The notes beneath the pieces were generated by a model. It did no database searches. It was given only the letters and a program-made list of their open reading frames with translations, and was not told the DNA's origin. Below, piece after piece: positions 1 through 11,512 of a stretch of 64,000 nucleotides of DNA. Location of the stretch: NCBI RefSeq assembly GCF_037126465.1, contig NC_088201.1:128650665-128714664 (forward strand), written 5' to 3'. The translations under genes and the position numbers were made by a program. Each line of letters starts with the position of its first letter. Position 1 is the stretch's first letter. Source of the DNA: Ornithodoros turicata. Taxonomy: Eukaryota > Arthropoda > Arachnida > Ixodida > Argasidae.

Positions 1-1913
1 CTGCTGATAACCACAATCATTTCGCGGCACTAACTCGGAATTAAAAAAGGTGATGCGCAGGTGAACTGAAGTTCGAGGGATTGGTGCATCAAGAAAGTTC
101 ACTATACCAACATCAATAGAAAATAAAACCAATTAAAATGAGGGAATTAGTAGTAAGAAATAATAGTAAAATAGCAAACCAAACAAGTGTAGTAAAGTGA
201 CACCATATGCAATGTGGAATTACTTGAAATATGCTGCTATGAAAAACAGCTTCACCTTGCTCTAATCAACTACTTAGGCAGAGGCCAGATTGTATATCTG
301 ATTCACATGATGTGAAGCCATATTTAGGTGTGTTCTATATCAGAGGGGTAGTCAGCTAGCTACTAGCAGATATATTAATGCCACATAAGAAATCCTCCTC
401 ATCTAAAAGACGTTGCCTGTAGCAATCGAAAATCCTACAAAAATGTGCCTTACGAAAGAATATATCAGGTGCCCAGTCTGATCTTTATGCACGAAAAGGT
501 GGGCCGACCCCCAAATCCCAAAGATCAAGAGGAGAGTCTCTTGTGCTGCACCCACCTTCCAACACCTGCATGCCTACACACATGCATTATATCGATGTAA
601 ACAAGGTTCATCAACCAAACGAGGTTTGGTTGATGGACCTGGTGGTTATGACGTTTTCATTGTCAGTATGCATGCTTGTGCTTTGTCAAGAGTTGACTGC
701 TTTGAAAAGACAAAGCGCCCCTGGTATAAACCCTACACCACCATCCCTTGCTTTTACGAAAAGTGCACTTTGTGACCCATATATAAAATAAATATAAGAG
801 CATGTGCGGGCCTGATCATTTCACTCAACAAAATGGTTGCTATGGCTGCAAGACATGAGCTTTATTTAACACAACTGTGTTACAATGCTGTTTCTTCATC
901 TGTCTTTCGATTGGTATAGCAAAGACAAGTGCTATCTGGTCTTATAAGCAGGAAGCACGACAGTAACAAACAATAATTTTTTACATGACAATGACATGAC
1001 CTACAATCACTGATAGATATGAATAAATGCAGCCAAGCTGGTGTACAAACTGCATGGTAAACAAGCCTGAGCAATGGGCAAATATTGATGAAAACATGAA
1101 ATGACTGCGCCTTGTCGTGCTGTTTTCAGAGTTCATCCATTGATCAGGCTTGTTTGCCACAAAGTATCACCTACAAGATTTGCAGAACTTGTTGAAGGAG
1201 TTCTCAGGACTTAACTTTTTCGCGGGTTTCAAAAAATGGCGCAGTACAAAAGCAATTGCCAAAGTTCATCAGGCATCAGATTGCTCTGCCCTGAGGGCAT
1301 AAACAAACAAATCAGAAAAAAGCAACATAACAAAGCAAAGCGAATAGATTGGCTTTGCATGCAACTTTTTCATATGGGCATAATTGCAGGACATTACATA
1401 GAACACTAAATTCCAGCATACTCATGAATTCAAACCCCAGGTAATCACATATTTTTGTTCAAGTTGTCAGAAATTACTCTAAAATATATGCTGCAGCGTG
1501 CATTTTTTAACCTTTCCTCTAGCGAAGTGCGATTATGAGTAGGGACACAAAAAGCATAGGTTATTAACTGCAGATATATTCAAAAGAAGCATGTCAATGG
1601 TTACTTGCTTAATACGTCGGTCCTCAAAACTAAATGTCTGATGGCAGCTAATGCCCAAGCAGTAACACAGACATCTGGAGGTGAGCATTATGTTCAAAGG
1701 AGGGTGTCTCAAGATGTGGCGCCAGCAACGTGCGGAGGTCATCTTCTGCCAGTAGAAGTGTTTCACATGGGAGTGAAAAGTGTTAATTAGGCAGAAATGC
1801 CATTTGACTTAAGAAGCTTTACAATGCACTGAAAACGCGGGGCCAAACATGTAGCTGACGTGAAATTTGTTTGAATTATGCAAAAGCATAAATTATCGGA
1901 GCTTGAATTAAAG
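1..1913. other. Intergenic, nothing recognised
   Basis: I see only short chance reading frames, no repeat structure and no recognisable protein similarity on either strand. Confidence 0.5.
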
Positions 1914-1927
1914 AGAGAGTATTTACA
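1914..1927. repeat. Left target-site duplication of PLE-1
   Basis: AGAGAGTATTTACA is repeated exactly at 3286-3299, immediately outside the two edges of the PLE-1 insertion. Confidence 0.7.
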
Positions 1928-2067
1928 CACGTAATATGAAAAACGGTTAGGAGCAACTGAAGTATATTTGAACAAGAACTTTCGTGCAAGAGACTGCACT
2001 CATGCTCGCTGGACAGAGAGGCACTTCTTTCCAGCCAACCTAACCAGGAAACAGAAACATTACTTTC

Positions 2068-2640
2068 GTGACCACTTACAACAAAACCCTTCGTAACACG
2101 GAAACTATTTTTCAGTGTCATCTTAACATTCTACACAGTGCCGAAAAATTGAAAGATATATTTCCTTCTGCCCCCATTGTTACATTCCGCAGGTCAAGGA
2201 ATATCCGGAATAGCCTCACTCCTTCGCGTTTGCGCCGTACTACAACACCTGGTTCGTGTCCCTGCAATGGCATACGCTGACAAATTTGTAATCTTATTTC
2301 CACCTGCACCTCGGTCTCCAGTACGATAAGTAACTACACCTGTCAAATTAAACAATCATTGCACTGTAACTCCTTTAACATTTGTTATCTAATAACATGC
2401 ACGAAATGCAATGTACAGTACATTGGTGAAACCCCTAACACCATGCGTCAGAGGTTTTACGGTCATAAATCCGACATTGTAAATAATTGCCCCACCCCCG
2501 TTGCTATCTTCCCGGGCACGACGTGAATACACACATATCTATTGCAATTCTGGAATCTGGCTACACCACCGATTGCAAACGCAAAAATTGCGAGTCCTTC
2601 TTCATTTCTAAGTTTTCTTCTTTAAAACCACGGGGACTAA
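2068..2640 (+). pseudogene. PLE C-terminal domain remnant with GIY-YIG endonuclease
   Basis: Translated pieces match the C-terminal half of the PLE proteins further along in this window: a conserved IFPSAP..TFRRSRN block and a CPCNG zinc-type block, then after a stop the GIY-YIG signature (NICYLITC...VQYIGET at about 2377-2430) followed by a conserved RF..HKSDI segment. In PLEs this domain nicks DNA to prime reverse transcription. At least one in-frame stop (2278-2280) and a later frame change show it is dead. The family assignment is firm. The exact start and end are not defined. Confidence 0.7.
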
Positions 2641-3146
2641 ACCTTAATGGCGGTCCTCTGCAGTTGTTCAACCCATCATCCAGCTAAGCTACTTCATTCA
2701 CCTTCCGTTCTTAGCATTCTTAGTTCCATTTTCCCTTCGGCCCATAAGGTCACTCGATCCTTCCCACGCAGTTCAACAGAAGCTGTGTTCTCCACGTGCG
2801 TGGCTAGACAAGTACCTGTGCCCCCGTTTTCCACTACCAGATCGTTTGAACCCCAATTCTCCGAATGTCTCATTTACCCGTACACTTTCTCTTTCCTGAT
2901 TCTTATGTTGATGATGATGATGATGATGAAGGTTTTTTTGGCGCATTAGCGACGAAGGCCATAGTGCGCCAAGACAGTGGTATGGATGGTTAGCAGTTTA
3001 AAAGGTGATTCTTATGTGACGGTTGCTCACGTGATGCATTGTACTACCGTCTGGTTGTTTTCTGTTTACTTGGTTCTGGAAACCTCTTTTTATTGTATCT
3101 GTTCGCTTGGGTTATATCTACTTGCGCCGCATTTAATTGTCGTAAC

Positions 3147-3180
3147 CTGAAGAAGTGCAGTCTCTTGCACCGAAAGTTCT
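3147..3180 (+). ncRNA. Hammerhead-like core in PLE-1 3' end
   Basis: A CTGAAGA box is followed by a hairpin (GTGCA/TGCAC arms) and then GAAA and TTC, in hammerhead order (CTGANGA, stem II, GAAA, NUH). I cannot draw a convincing stem I, so this is a relic or only hammerhead-like. Confidence 0.4.
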
Positions 3181-3285
3181 TGTTAAAATAAACTTCAGTT
3201 GCTCCTAATCATTTTTCATGTTACGTGTGTGATTCCCTCATCGCGGGCTCCTTGACAGTGTTTCTTTTTGTGTTGTTTCCCATTC

Positions 3286-3299
3286 AGAGAGTATTTACA
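3286..3299. repeat. Right target-site duplication of PLE-1
   Basis: Exact direct repeat of 1914-1927. A microsatellite-like origin is unlikely because the 14-mer is not low complexity. Confidence 0.7.
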
Positions 3300-5095
3300 T
3301 TAAATATATATATTACATATTGTTTGAGGTCTATCTATCTTGACATTAGCACCAGACATTGGAAAACGCAATAGATTTATTCTTGCTCGTGCAACGATGG
3401 CATGCTTCAAGACCTGTCCTGAAGCTCACTAACACAACTGATAGCCATAATACTTTACATGGTCATCACATTGCCCTTGGTGACCTTATACGACTAACCA
3501 ACAGATGTCTTTATGCTGTTGAGGCTGTTTGTTCTTTTAATTTGCCCTTACAATCTGAACATTATAGCAGTGAGTGTGACCTGAAATTCTTCAAAATCAT
3601 GCCCTTAGGCTCAGAAAAATCACCACTTTTCAAAAAATCTCGTCGTTTTAGGGCTTTCTAGCAGGTGTGTTCGGAGCCTATAGGACAAACCAAAAAGTCG
3701 TAACCCTAGTGATACGGTGCTACCAAAATTGATATATTGTGTTTGCACAGCAAACTGAAATGTTAAAAGGCCATTATTAGCGGGAAAGCATGGGGAAGAC
3801 ATTAACGATGAATCAGTTGGATCGACGCATCGCAGATGAATCGACGGCATCAGTTCTTTCATTGGGAAGACAGTTGTAATGTTTTAGTACTACACGGAAT
3901 TAGACTTCACTGATGCCGTCCAAGCGCAACGACATGCATGAAACCCAAGCAGGTAATTCACCCTGCAACATGTGTGGTCCTTGTGCAATTGGCATTGCTG
4001 TGCGACATTGCAGTATTACTCGAGTGACATGAATAAATTATCCCTTTTGTTTCATAGCCTGGCAGTGCATGTTACTATATTGCAGGGCTGCAGTGCCTTT
4101 GCATTTGCGAGCGACACGTTGCACTTAATTTATGTGCATACATACATATGGCATGTGATGGTGTGGGTATGATCAAGATTGGGTCAAGTGGGAACAAACA
4201 CTGGCTTTTTTTAATCAACACTTTTTTTTAGTCAACCCACTCCCTTGCCTTGATCAATGAACATGTGAACCTAGAGACCTTCCCATCTCGGTTTGATAAT
4301 TTAGCAAGCTTCAATGTTTGCTAGAGACCCCCTTTGTAGAGACCATCGTATGACTGCTTTCCTAAATACTAAAAACAAGAGCAACACGTTGTGTTGCTCT
4401 TATGTTAGTTAACAAAACAGTGGGCTTCCAGTAAGACCCAACCCGCAGTGGCCCCAGCCAAGCATGAAAAGTAAGTTGTATGCAACACATGACTATGTCA
4501 AATACATCTTGTCACTATTCGTAACCAAATTAACTTAGACATGTTCTTCTGGAGCTATAATTCTAGTTATGACTGGAAATACCCAATGGTAGTCTCCAAT
4601 GAACAATTCAGTGGTAAATCTGGTACGTGCATGAGGCATTGCATAAACAGGTGACAGATGATCTTTTGTCACGTGGCGATAACCACTTTTGTCTCTGTTC
4701 TTTATCATCACAATCACAAGCAGAGATCAGAGTGACCATGAGATACAGAGTGAAAAATAAAGGACTATAATTAACGCCACAAATTGCGATTTCAATATTC
4801 CCCATGGAACATGCAATGTGGGCATTTGCTAAGTCACAAAGTTGCTAAAGTAATGTTCAACTAAGCTGCCTAATAATGAACTTATCTAAAACATGTAACG
4901 TAGCTAAAACTTGTGTTCAGTTCGTGCAGTTCAAAATAAAACGAACATTTTAGGAAAAATGTGGTGTGACAAAATTCGTCACTTCTAGATTGGTGATACC
5001 AAGTGAGACACAAGTAGCTGTACCTTAAATGTTCCAGCTCGAAAAAAAGCACCCCTTCTCACTCCAGGCAACAAAACCAATATATACAAACAATA
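3300..5095. other. Intergenic, nothing recognised
   Basis: Only short ORFs on both strands, with no domain, repeat or RNA that I can support. Confidence 0.5.
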
Positions 5096-5097
5096 TA

Positions 5098-5099
5098 CA

Positions 5100-5139
<40 letters not shown>

Positions 5140-5153
5140 CACACGCACGCACG

Positions 5154-5212
<59 letters not shown>
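5098..5212. repeat. (CACG)n/(CA)n compound microsatellite
   Basis: A run of CACG units passes directly into pure CA dinucleotides. The Cys/Val and His/Thr-rich reading frames across it are translation artefacts. Confidence 0.97.
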
Positions 5213-5214
<2 letters not shown>

Positions 5215-5448
5215 TCTTTCCCACTTTTATCTTCGAACATTTTGAACACTCTTGCGGTGTATTAATGCAAGCTGCCACCCAAGTAGCAGCACAACATCAC
5301 TCACATACACTGAAAACGTCGACTCTGCGGACTCACGCTCTCAAACACAAGGCACAAGGTGCATAAATGTTCGAAGAACTTGCGCGTTACTTCACGTGTA
5401 ATCTGAAGGCACGTTCGCAGCCAGCATTATAAATCCATCTGTTTCTTT

Positions 5449-5901
5449 TTACTCCTCCGATCTCAATCCCACCGTTCGAAACACCACAAAACGTACAGCG
5501 CAAACAGCGACTGTCTGCAGCATCCTGCGCCGCCGGCCTCCGTACGGCCAACGCATCGGGTTTTCCGGGTTTTCTGCCGCCGCCGCCGCCGCTCTTCTGT
5601 ATCGGTCAGAGTTTCGAAATACGCTGCCGTGAGGCATGAACACAGCCTGCAACGCACCAATGAGCGCCTGTTCAAAATCACTTCTCGTCAAGTCCAAGGA
5701 TAACGCAAGGTCTTGATCTTGCATTTCCTGCAGAAACCGTCGAAAGGCATGTTCAAAGGTGTCCCAGCTCCTTCCCGGCATCAAGAAGAAAGCGACGATT
5801 AAGTGCTTGCTATCCTTGTCAACATTAATAGTCAATATTTGGTCGAAAATATGTGGGCAAGTGAAGAATGTCCCATCCACGAAAACCTTGAAAATTCTCA
5901 T
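5449..5901 (-). pseudogene. MULE-type transposase fragment (DDE core, partial)
   Basis: The 150-residue frame begins with a MULE (Mutator-like) transposase core: VFVDGTFF with the first catalytic Asp at about residue 9, a TCPHIFDQILTINVD strand, the FFLMPGRSWDTFEHAF segment, then SDFEQALIGAL with a second acidic residue near 80. In intact relatives this catalyses cut-and-paste transposition. Here the sequence stops matching after about residue 95. The expected downstream C/H motif and third acidic residue are missing, replaced by an Ala run encoded by (GCC)n and an Arg-rich tail. It is therefore a truncated, inactive piece. Related fragments lie at 6440-6700, 7380-7600 and 7757-7957 on the same strand. 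Confidence 0.65.
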
Positions 5902-6115
5902 TTCACATTCTAAATTCCAATTCTGAATTATAGTGTGAAATTTATCATTATAATTCTGATTTTATGTTCAAAATTCCAAATTGCAAAGCCAAATTCTTAA
6001 TTGAAAATCCTGATGAAATGCAATGCAATTCTCATTTTTTGTTAAAATTCAATTTCTAAATTGAAGTGTAAAATCTGTGATTGAAAATTCTCATTTTGTG
6101 TTTGTATAATGTGCA
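5900..6115. repeat. AT-rich degenerate tandem repeat, block 1
   Basis: Recurrent phrases (AATTCTCATTTTG, TTATGTTCAAAATTC, CAAATTGCA) repeat with roughly 100-125-base spacing. The same phrases recur in block 2 at 6770-7190, so the two blocks are one family interrupted by a transposase fragment. Confidence 0.7.
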
Positions 6116-6439
6116 TCTGAGAAGGTCCTTCATGTACCAGTTAGGGTTGCATTATTTGTTGTTGCACCACTTTCTATTCCTATTTCCTGAGCAAGTAGGG
6201 CCCTGTGCATGCAGGTATCTCCAAAATAGGCTGCAGGTGCCCCCAGACACCCTGAGTGCAGTTGCCTTCAGTAGATCCCACGCTGTCTGCACAAAAGCGA
6301 GTGGCACAAATGTGCACATATTTTCATTGTGGGTGTAAGCAGCTGCCAGTCCACAGGCCTGCACATTTCTGAAAATGACACCCGTTGCGCAGGCAAAAAC
6401 ACTGCCAGCAGTGCACCAGTGAGTGAAGCTATGTTTCAC

Positions 6440-6700
6440 TAGCAATTTCTCCCTGAGGCTTCAAAATGGAAATTGATGCACCTCCAGCTTTTTCCAGGCA
6501 TCAGGAAGGCACTTCTCTCTTTCACACTGATGATCAATATTTGACCTAAATTTGTGGACAAGCAAAAAGAATGTTTGTGACTCTCTGCAAGCAGGAGGAA
6601 GAGCTCTTCTGTACAATGTGTGTTGCCCATTGTTTGCCTCATTGAAGAGCAGAAACCTACTCCTATTCAGTTTCTCCGACCACTGAGCCTGCAGCACCAT
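6440..6700 (-). pseudogene. Second, more decayed MULE core copy
   Basis: Broken frames on the minus strand resemble the core of the 5449-5901 fragment: a LGQILIISV strand, then AFLMPGKSW, then a degenerate FHFEA segment. Several frame changes are needed to read it. It appears to be a diverged duplicate of the neighbouring MULE core and not a separate domain. Confidence 0.45.
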
Positions 6701-6769
6701 GCGGCCAGGAGAAGCCGATTCTGTCTTTTTCCAGTATAGGTTACTGCCTGAAAAGTGTCCGATTCCGCA

Positions 6770-7190
6770 GTGTCAAATTCCAAATTTAAAATTTCTCATT
6801 TTGCATTCTAATTTTCATTTAAAGAATGGAGTGCAAAATTTGTAATTAGAGATCTGATTTTACGTTGGAAATTCAATATTGCAGTCAAATTCTGAATTGA
6901 AAATTCTCAATTTGCTTTTTCAATTCCAATTTTACATTGAAGTGCGAAATTTCGGATCATAATTCTGATGTTATGTTCAAAATTCTAAATTGCAGAGCCA
7001 AATTCAGAATTGAAGATTCTCATTTTATTTTAAGTGAAGTGTAAAATTTATCATTAGAACTAATTTTATGTTCAAAATTCCAAATTGCAGCCAAATTCTG
7101 AATTGAAAATCCTCATAATACATTCCCATGAAACTCTACAATCAAATAGAATTAAATTCTGATTTTCTTTTTGTTCTAAATTCCAATTTG
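6770..7190. repeat. AT-rich degenerate tandem repeat, block 2
   Basis: At least three imperfect units share TTATGTTCAAAATTC, CAAATTGCAG and AATTGAAAATTCTCA, matching block 1 at 5900-6115. Confidence 0.75.
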
Positions 7191-7379
7191 AGATGTCTGT
7201 CAATTTGCATTTTTACATTCTGCAGTTCATAGACTTATTGTTGTTTACGTTGTTTTTCCTGTGGGTGTGTCAGGGCAATTTACATAGCTATAGCTCCAAA
7301 AATGATGATAAATTTACTAAGAGTAATATAGCTTACAGGTGCACTGTTTACATAAATGTGTGTTGCTGTTGTAAGGAAC

Positions 7380-7600
7380 TAGGACGCGCAGTACCTCTGG
7401 ACTTTTCTGAGGAATATGTCCATAGTTATCTCCCCCACCTGAATGCCTGTTGCCGTTGAATGGCACCATTTGCTGCTTGGAGGTGCCCCACACGTGCCGA
7501 TTCGATCTGGCGCAGCGCTTCCAGGCACGTGTAGATATTTGGGTGGGGTCTCCCCACCACCACAACAGCCATGAGGTAATAAGAATGTACGGCCTGTTTA
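7380..7600 (-). pseudogene. MULE transposase C-terminal-type fragment
   Basis: A frame reading HPNIYTCLEALRQIE is followed by a helical stretch. It resembles the region after the catalytic core of FLYWCH/MULE transposases. In-frame stops follow. It lies between core and N-terminal pieces, so order along the strand is scrambled and the cluster is several rearranged fragments. Confidence 0.45.
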
Positions 7601-7756
7601 TTATTATGCTTTTGTTTACACCATGTTGCATGCAGTATAGTAGTGTGTGTGTGTACTTACTGTATTTCTAATCGTCAAGCTTCGTTTCTGTTGGCATCTG
7701 CAATTGTTGTTGTACTGGCATTTTGCATCACATAAGATGTGTGACTCATGAATTTA

Positions 7757-7957
7757 CTATGTCGCTTTTTGTGATGCTGTGGAAATGCTACATACATGTG
7801 CTCTGTCCAGGGATACGAGCTCCTGCTCATAAATGTCAGGGACAGGCAGGTGAGGCTCCTCCCGTGCCCAGTCTTTCAGCCTCGCCCGCAGCCTGTCTTC
7901 TGTTGCACAGGCAACCACAGGAGCACGAATGTGATCTCCTGGAAGAGAAAAATTCAT
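7757..7957 (-). pseudogene. MULE transposase N-terminal-type fragment
   Basis: The frame contains ARLKDWAREEPHLPVPDIY, which resembles the linker between the FLYWCH-type zinc domain and the catalytic core in MULE transposases. No zinc finger is visible upstream. It is a fragment only. Confidence 0.5.
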
Positions 7958-8199
7958 GGTATGGAAAGTATTGTCCTAGTTCAGGTAGCTGTTCAACCGA
8001 CTTTCAGCTCAAGATGTACCATATTATCTGGTGCATAACCTGCATGTCATACACATTGAAAGAAAGAGTTGGAAAGAGGAAATGTGCATCTTTTACTAGT
8101 GTCTGCTATACAGGGTGTTCTTTTTTTTTATTCGTTGGATCTTTTAATAAAAAGCTATGACATCAGCAGAGATGCTGTTTTTGTGATTCATTTTCACAT

Positions 8200-9955
8200 C
8201 AAGGCAGATATCCTCTAGAAGACAGTATGTAACTACTAAACGGCTAATTACCTAAAATTTCTTCCTTAACTCTTCAATTACGGGACTTTGGATAAAAGCG
8301 AGCCTTCAGATTGAGAGACAATCCTCGATGAAAGTCATTCCACCTTCTACAAACCATGAAGTGAGTCCATACATTGAAATATCCATTGTCAAATATTGCT
8401 ATGCGAATGAGGCAAAAGCACACAAACCAGATGCGCTGAGGAAAAAGGGTTCAATCCACGTCAGAGGGTGTGGCCCTATGATGTGCTGCCAAGACTTTGC
8501 AGCCTTGATAAGGCTGCGGGGACAAAGCACATGCACTTCTCAGGTTAACAGTTTCGTCTTTGCCTCATCTGCATACCAGTGTTTCGTGATGGATATTTTA
8601 ACGCACATGCTCATTTCAGGGTTTTTAGAAGGTAGAATGGCTTTCATCGACAATTGTCTGTTACACTGGATGCTTACTTTTATCCTAAGTCCCATCATTA
8701 AAGAGTTAATTAGTGAATTTTACATAATTAATCACCTAGAAGCTACATACTAGTATTTTCGAGAGGACGTCTGCCTGGTCTTACAACGCAACTGCAAAAA
8801 CCGCATCCCTACCGATCTCGTAGCTTTTTTTATCAAAGATATGTGATCAACCAAAGAAAATGACACTCTGCATATCAGTTTCTTTCCAAAAATTCAACCT
8901 TTCTGGGAGATGTCAGGTGACTTGTAGCCGGATAGCCATGTATGGAGTTTCATTGCTGCACCCCATTACGACGGGGCAGATGTCCGGCAAAAAAGGGACA
9001 CTACATATTGGGTTGCAGATGGATAGCTGCTCAAAAAAGAAAAATCAGTTGGCAAACAGCAGTAAAACGTAACAGGTGTCACGATGCCGTTCATCGAATG
9101 TGGGAACCTGGGTGTACAGCGATTAATTCGCTCATAGAGGTGAGCGCATGTACCCGCAGATAGTCCCGCAGTTTTTCGATTCATCCCGCGCACAATCCCC
9201 AGCGCTTTGGAAATCGAAATCCCTTGAGCAAGTATCGTCAAAGCGAAAACAATTTTTTACATCACTGTATCACCACTGAACCAATCTACTACGACCTTGC
9301 TTACTCATGGACTGATCATACAGTACTGGACAAATCAGGGAAGAAGCAAAAACGGAACTGCAAGCCATCGCGAATTTTAGATCCCTTGGCTAAAAACATA
9401 ATACTGTAAACCGAATGGGAAACTTGGCTGAAACGCGTCATCATTTTCCATAAAACGTTGTTCTGAACGTGACTGTCTAAAAAGAAGCCTCTCAAACGAG
9501 GCTTGTTAAACCGGCGGGCTCCAGACAGACCTTGCATCGCTTGTTTCTTTTTGAACAATTGTCCCAATAGAATTATGGGTACCTATATAGCGCCTAATGC
9601 TTCAGTAATAACTGTGAGAATACGTATTTCGAAAAGGCATATGGAAGCATATGCGAGTATTCGAGCCCATTTCTTCCTATGCCTATTTAGTGCAGGGTCA
9701 CTTGACTTTTCATGTTTACTGGACAACTACTAGTGAAACTTATTTGTGGTTGTGCAGCTGAGTTGTACGGCTGTAAGCTTAACCTTGACTGTCTCTAGCC
9801 AGTACCTTATCCAAGGGTTTGGTTCCGGAGGGGATGGGCAGAGGGCAGACCCTCATCCCTATGCGAAGTCTCCACCGACCCTCTCAGAAAATTACTTATG
9901 GCTCATACTAAAATCTCACTCCTGAAACAAGGGAAAGGGTGCAGGCTAGCTGGTA
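8200..9955. other. Intergenic, nothing recognised
   Basis: No domain or repeat supported. A TACAGGGTGTTC motif at about 8109 resembles the end of the MITE at 29676 but has no visible partner. Confidence 0.45.
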
Positions 9956-9960
9956 TAGAT

Positions 9961-10331
9961 CCATGAAGAAGACCGAGAGACAAGGATACAGAAGACGACA
10001 CACGTGGGTTCTCAGACACAGAAATAATTTCTTGAACAAGTGAGAACTGATGTCCTGAGAAAGGACAAACACATACAAAGTAATCCAGAAGATGTGGGTT
10101 CGAGTCCTACAGCTGGCTAACCTTTTCAGTGGCTTTCATCTTTCATAGTTTATTGGTTCATCTCAACTTAAAAGCTAAAAATCTAGCTTTTAATTTTTAT
10201 CTTTAGCTTTTTAGCTTTTTATTTAGCTAAATTTTTTAGCTTTTAAGTTGAGATGAACCAATAAATTATTGCTGTGTCTGAGAACCTACGTGTGTCGTCT
10301 TCTGTATCCGTGTCTCTCTGTCTTCTTCATG
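9961..10331. repeat. Fold-back repeat around a SINE
   Basis: Two roughly 68-base arms (9961-10028 and 10263-10331) are inverted copies. Inside them an AT-rich hairpin (about 10146-10266) pairs TTGGTTCATCTCAACTTAAA with its complement. The right arm runs directly into the LINE relic. Confidence 0.75.
10077..10165 (+). mobile_element. tRNA-derived SINE, partial
   Basis: This contains a B-box-like GGTTCGAGTCC with the 3' half of a tRNA-like fold and then the body phrase GGCTTTCATCTTTCAT. It matches the fuller minus-strand copy at 20226-20362. Confidence 0.65.
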
Positions 10332-11512
10332 GCTCTTTCCTGAACCTCGATCCGTATGTCGACCGGATAACTCAATTTCTTTCCAAGCTTTCGTTCTCAG
10401 TCTCATGTAACCATCACATATCTTCAACTGTTCCTGTCCTTTTGGGACTGCCACAAGGCTCAGTTCTTTGTTCCCTCCTATTTCTTATACATGTTAGCGA
10501 CCTTCCTTCAGGCATATCATCCACTGCCAGACTATTCGCTGATGATTGCGTTGTCTACAGGGAAATCAATTCTCCTGCTGACCAACTACCCTTACAAAGC
10601 GACCTTGCCCCAATTCATTGTTGGTGTGACGAGTGGCAAATGCCCCTGAATACATCTAAGTGCTGCATCATGTCACTTTCTCGCCGACGTGCCTCCTGTG
10701 TTCTTCCTTTCTGCTACGCAATTAATAATAAAGCATTCATCTGAGCAGATTCCTACAAATATCTTGGCGTTCATCTATCTTCTAGCTTAACTTGAAACGA
10801 ACACATTAATCACATCATGTCCAATGCTTCTCGCTCCTTGGGCTTTGTCAGACGCACTCTAAGATTAGCCCCTGCTCATCTCAAACTTCTAACTTTCACC
10901 ACTCTGGTACGATGCAAGTCGAGTACCCATCCGCAATATGGGACCCTCCCTAAAACTATCTCTGTGAAGCCAATGAAACCATTGAAAATTGCGTTGCCCG
11001 CTTCATTGTCAGTGACTACTCTTCCAATACCTCCGTCTCCACGTTAAAATAATTCTCAACCTTGAGCCACTCGAAGATCGTCTGGCTTTGTCAGATTAAC
11101 CCTCTTCCATAGATTTTTTTTTTTCACCTTGCCTTCTCAAAAATCACCCATCACTCGCCCGAGTGTCATTTTCCCTCTCTTCAATCACACTAACAAGGTC
11201 ACTCGGTTGCACTGTATTATTAATGCATTCTCTGAACCATTTTTTTGCGCCACTACCATTGAGTAGAACAACCTCCGATCATCAATCACAGCTATTGACG
11301 ACCATGCAGTTTTCCATAGCTCCTTTTCTTCACCCACAATTCCAGCGTTTTTTTTTTTCCTCTTGCTTACCCGTTGGTGTTTGCTTTGATTTCTTATTTC
11401 TCTGTGTCTTTACCTTGTTAGTGTACCATGCCATGCTGTTCCAATGTACTGATGTTCTCACCCCCATGTAATGTTCCCAGACCCATGGGGTTTTTTGAAA
11501 TAAATAAATAGT
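10274..11512 (+). pseudogene. 5'-truncated LINE (Jockey/CR1 group), reverse transcriptase relic
   Basis: The first frame carries reverse transcriptase motifs in order: LPQGSVLCSLLFL (motif B region), RLFADDCVVY (catalytic motif C, F-A-D-D), then a WCDEW..PLN..KC segment (motif D region). After a stop near 10742 and frame changes, the downstream connection region is readable (SYKYLGVHL, then LEYPSAIWDP). The copy ends in AAATAAATAAATA at about 11496-11512, the same tail type as the LINE ending at 63546. Motif A and the endonuclease are missing. It is inactive. Confidence 0.75.

Larger units (their letters stand above)
1928..3285 (+). mobile_element. Decayed Penelope-like element (PLE-1), 5'-truncated
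   Basis: A PLE retroelement relic. The body (about 2068-2640) encodes the C-terminal zinc-binding/GIY-YIG part of a PLE protein. The 3' end (about 3145-3285) carries a hammerhead-like core. The left edge (1928-1999) is an inverted copy of that 3' end, so both outer edges derive from the element's 3' terminus. The whole unit is bounded by a 14-bp direct repeat AGAGAGTATTTACA (1914-1927 and 3286-3299), read as the target-site duplication. This means the inverted left piece arrived in the same insertion event. No reverse transcriptase core remains. Confidence 0.75.

Noticed and set aside
4985..5278. Cys/Val-rich and His/Thr-rich reading frames
   Set aside because: They are translations of the CACG/CA microsatellite.
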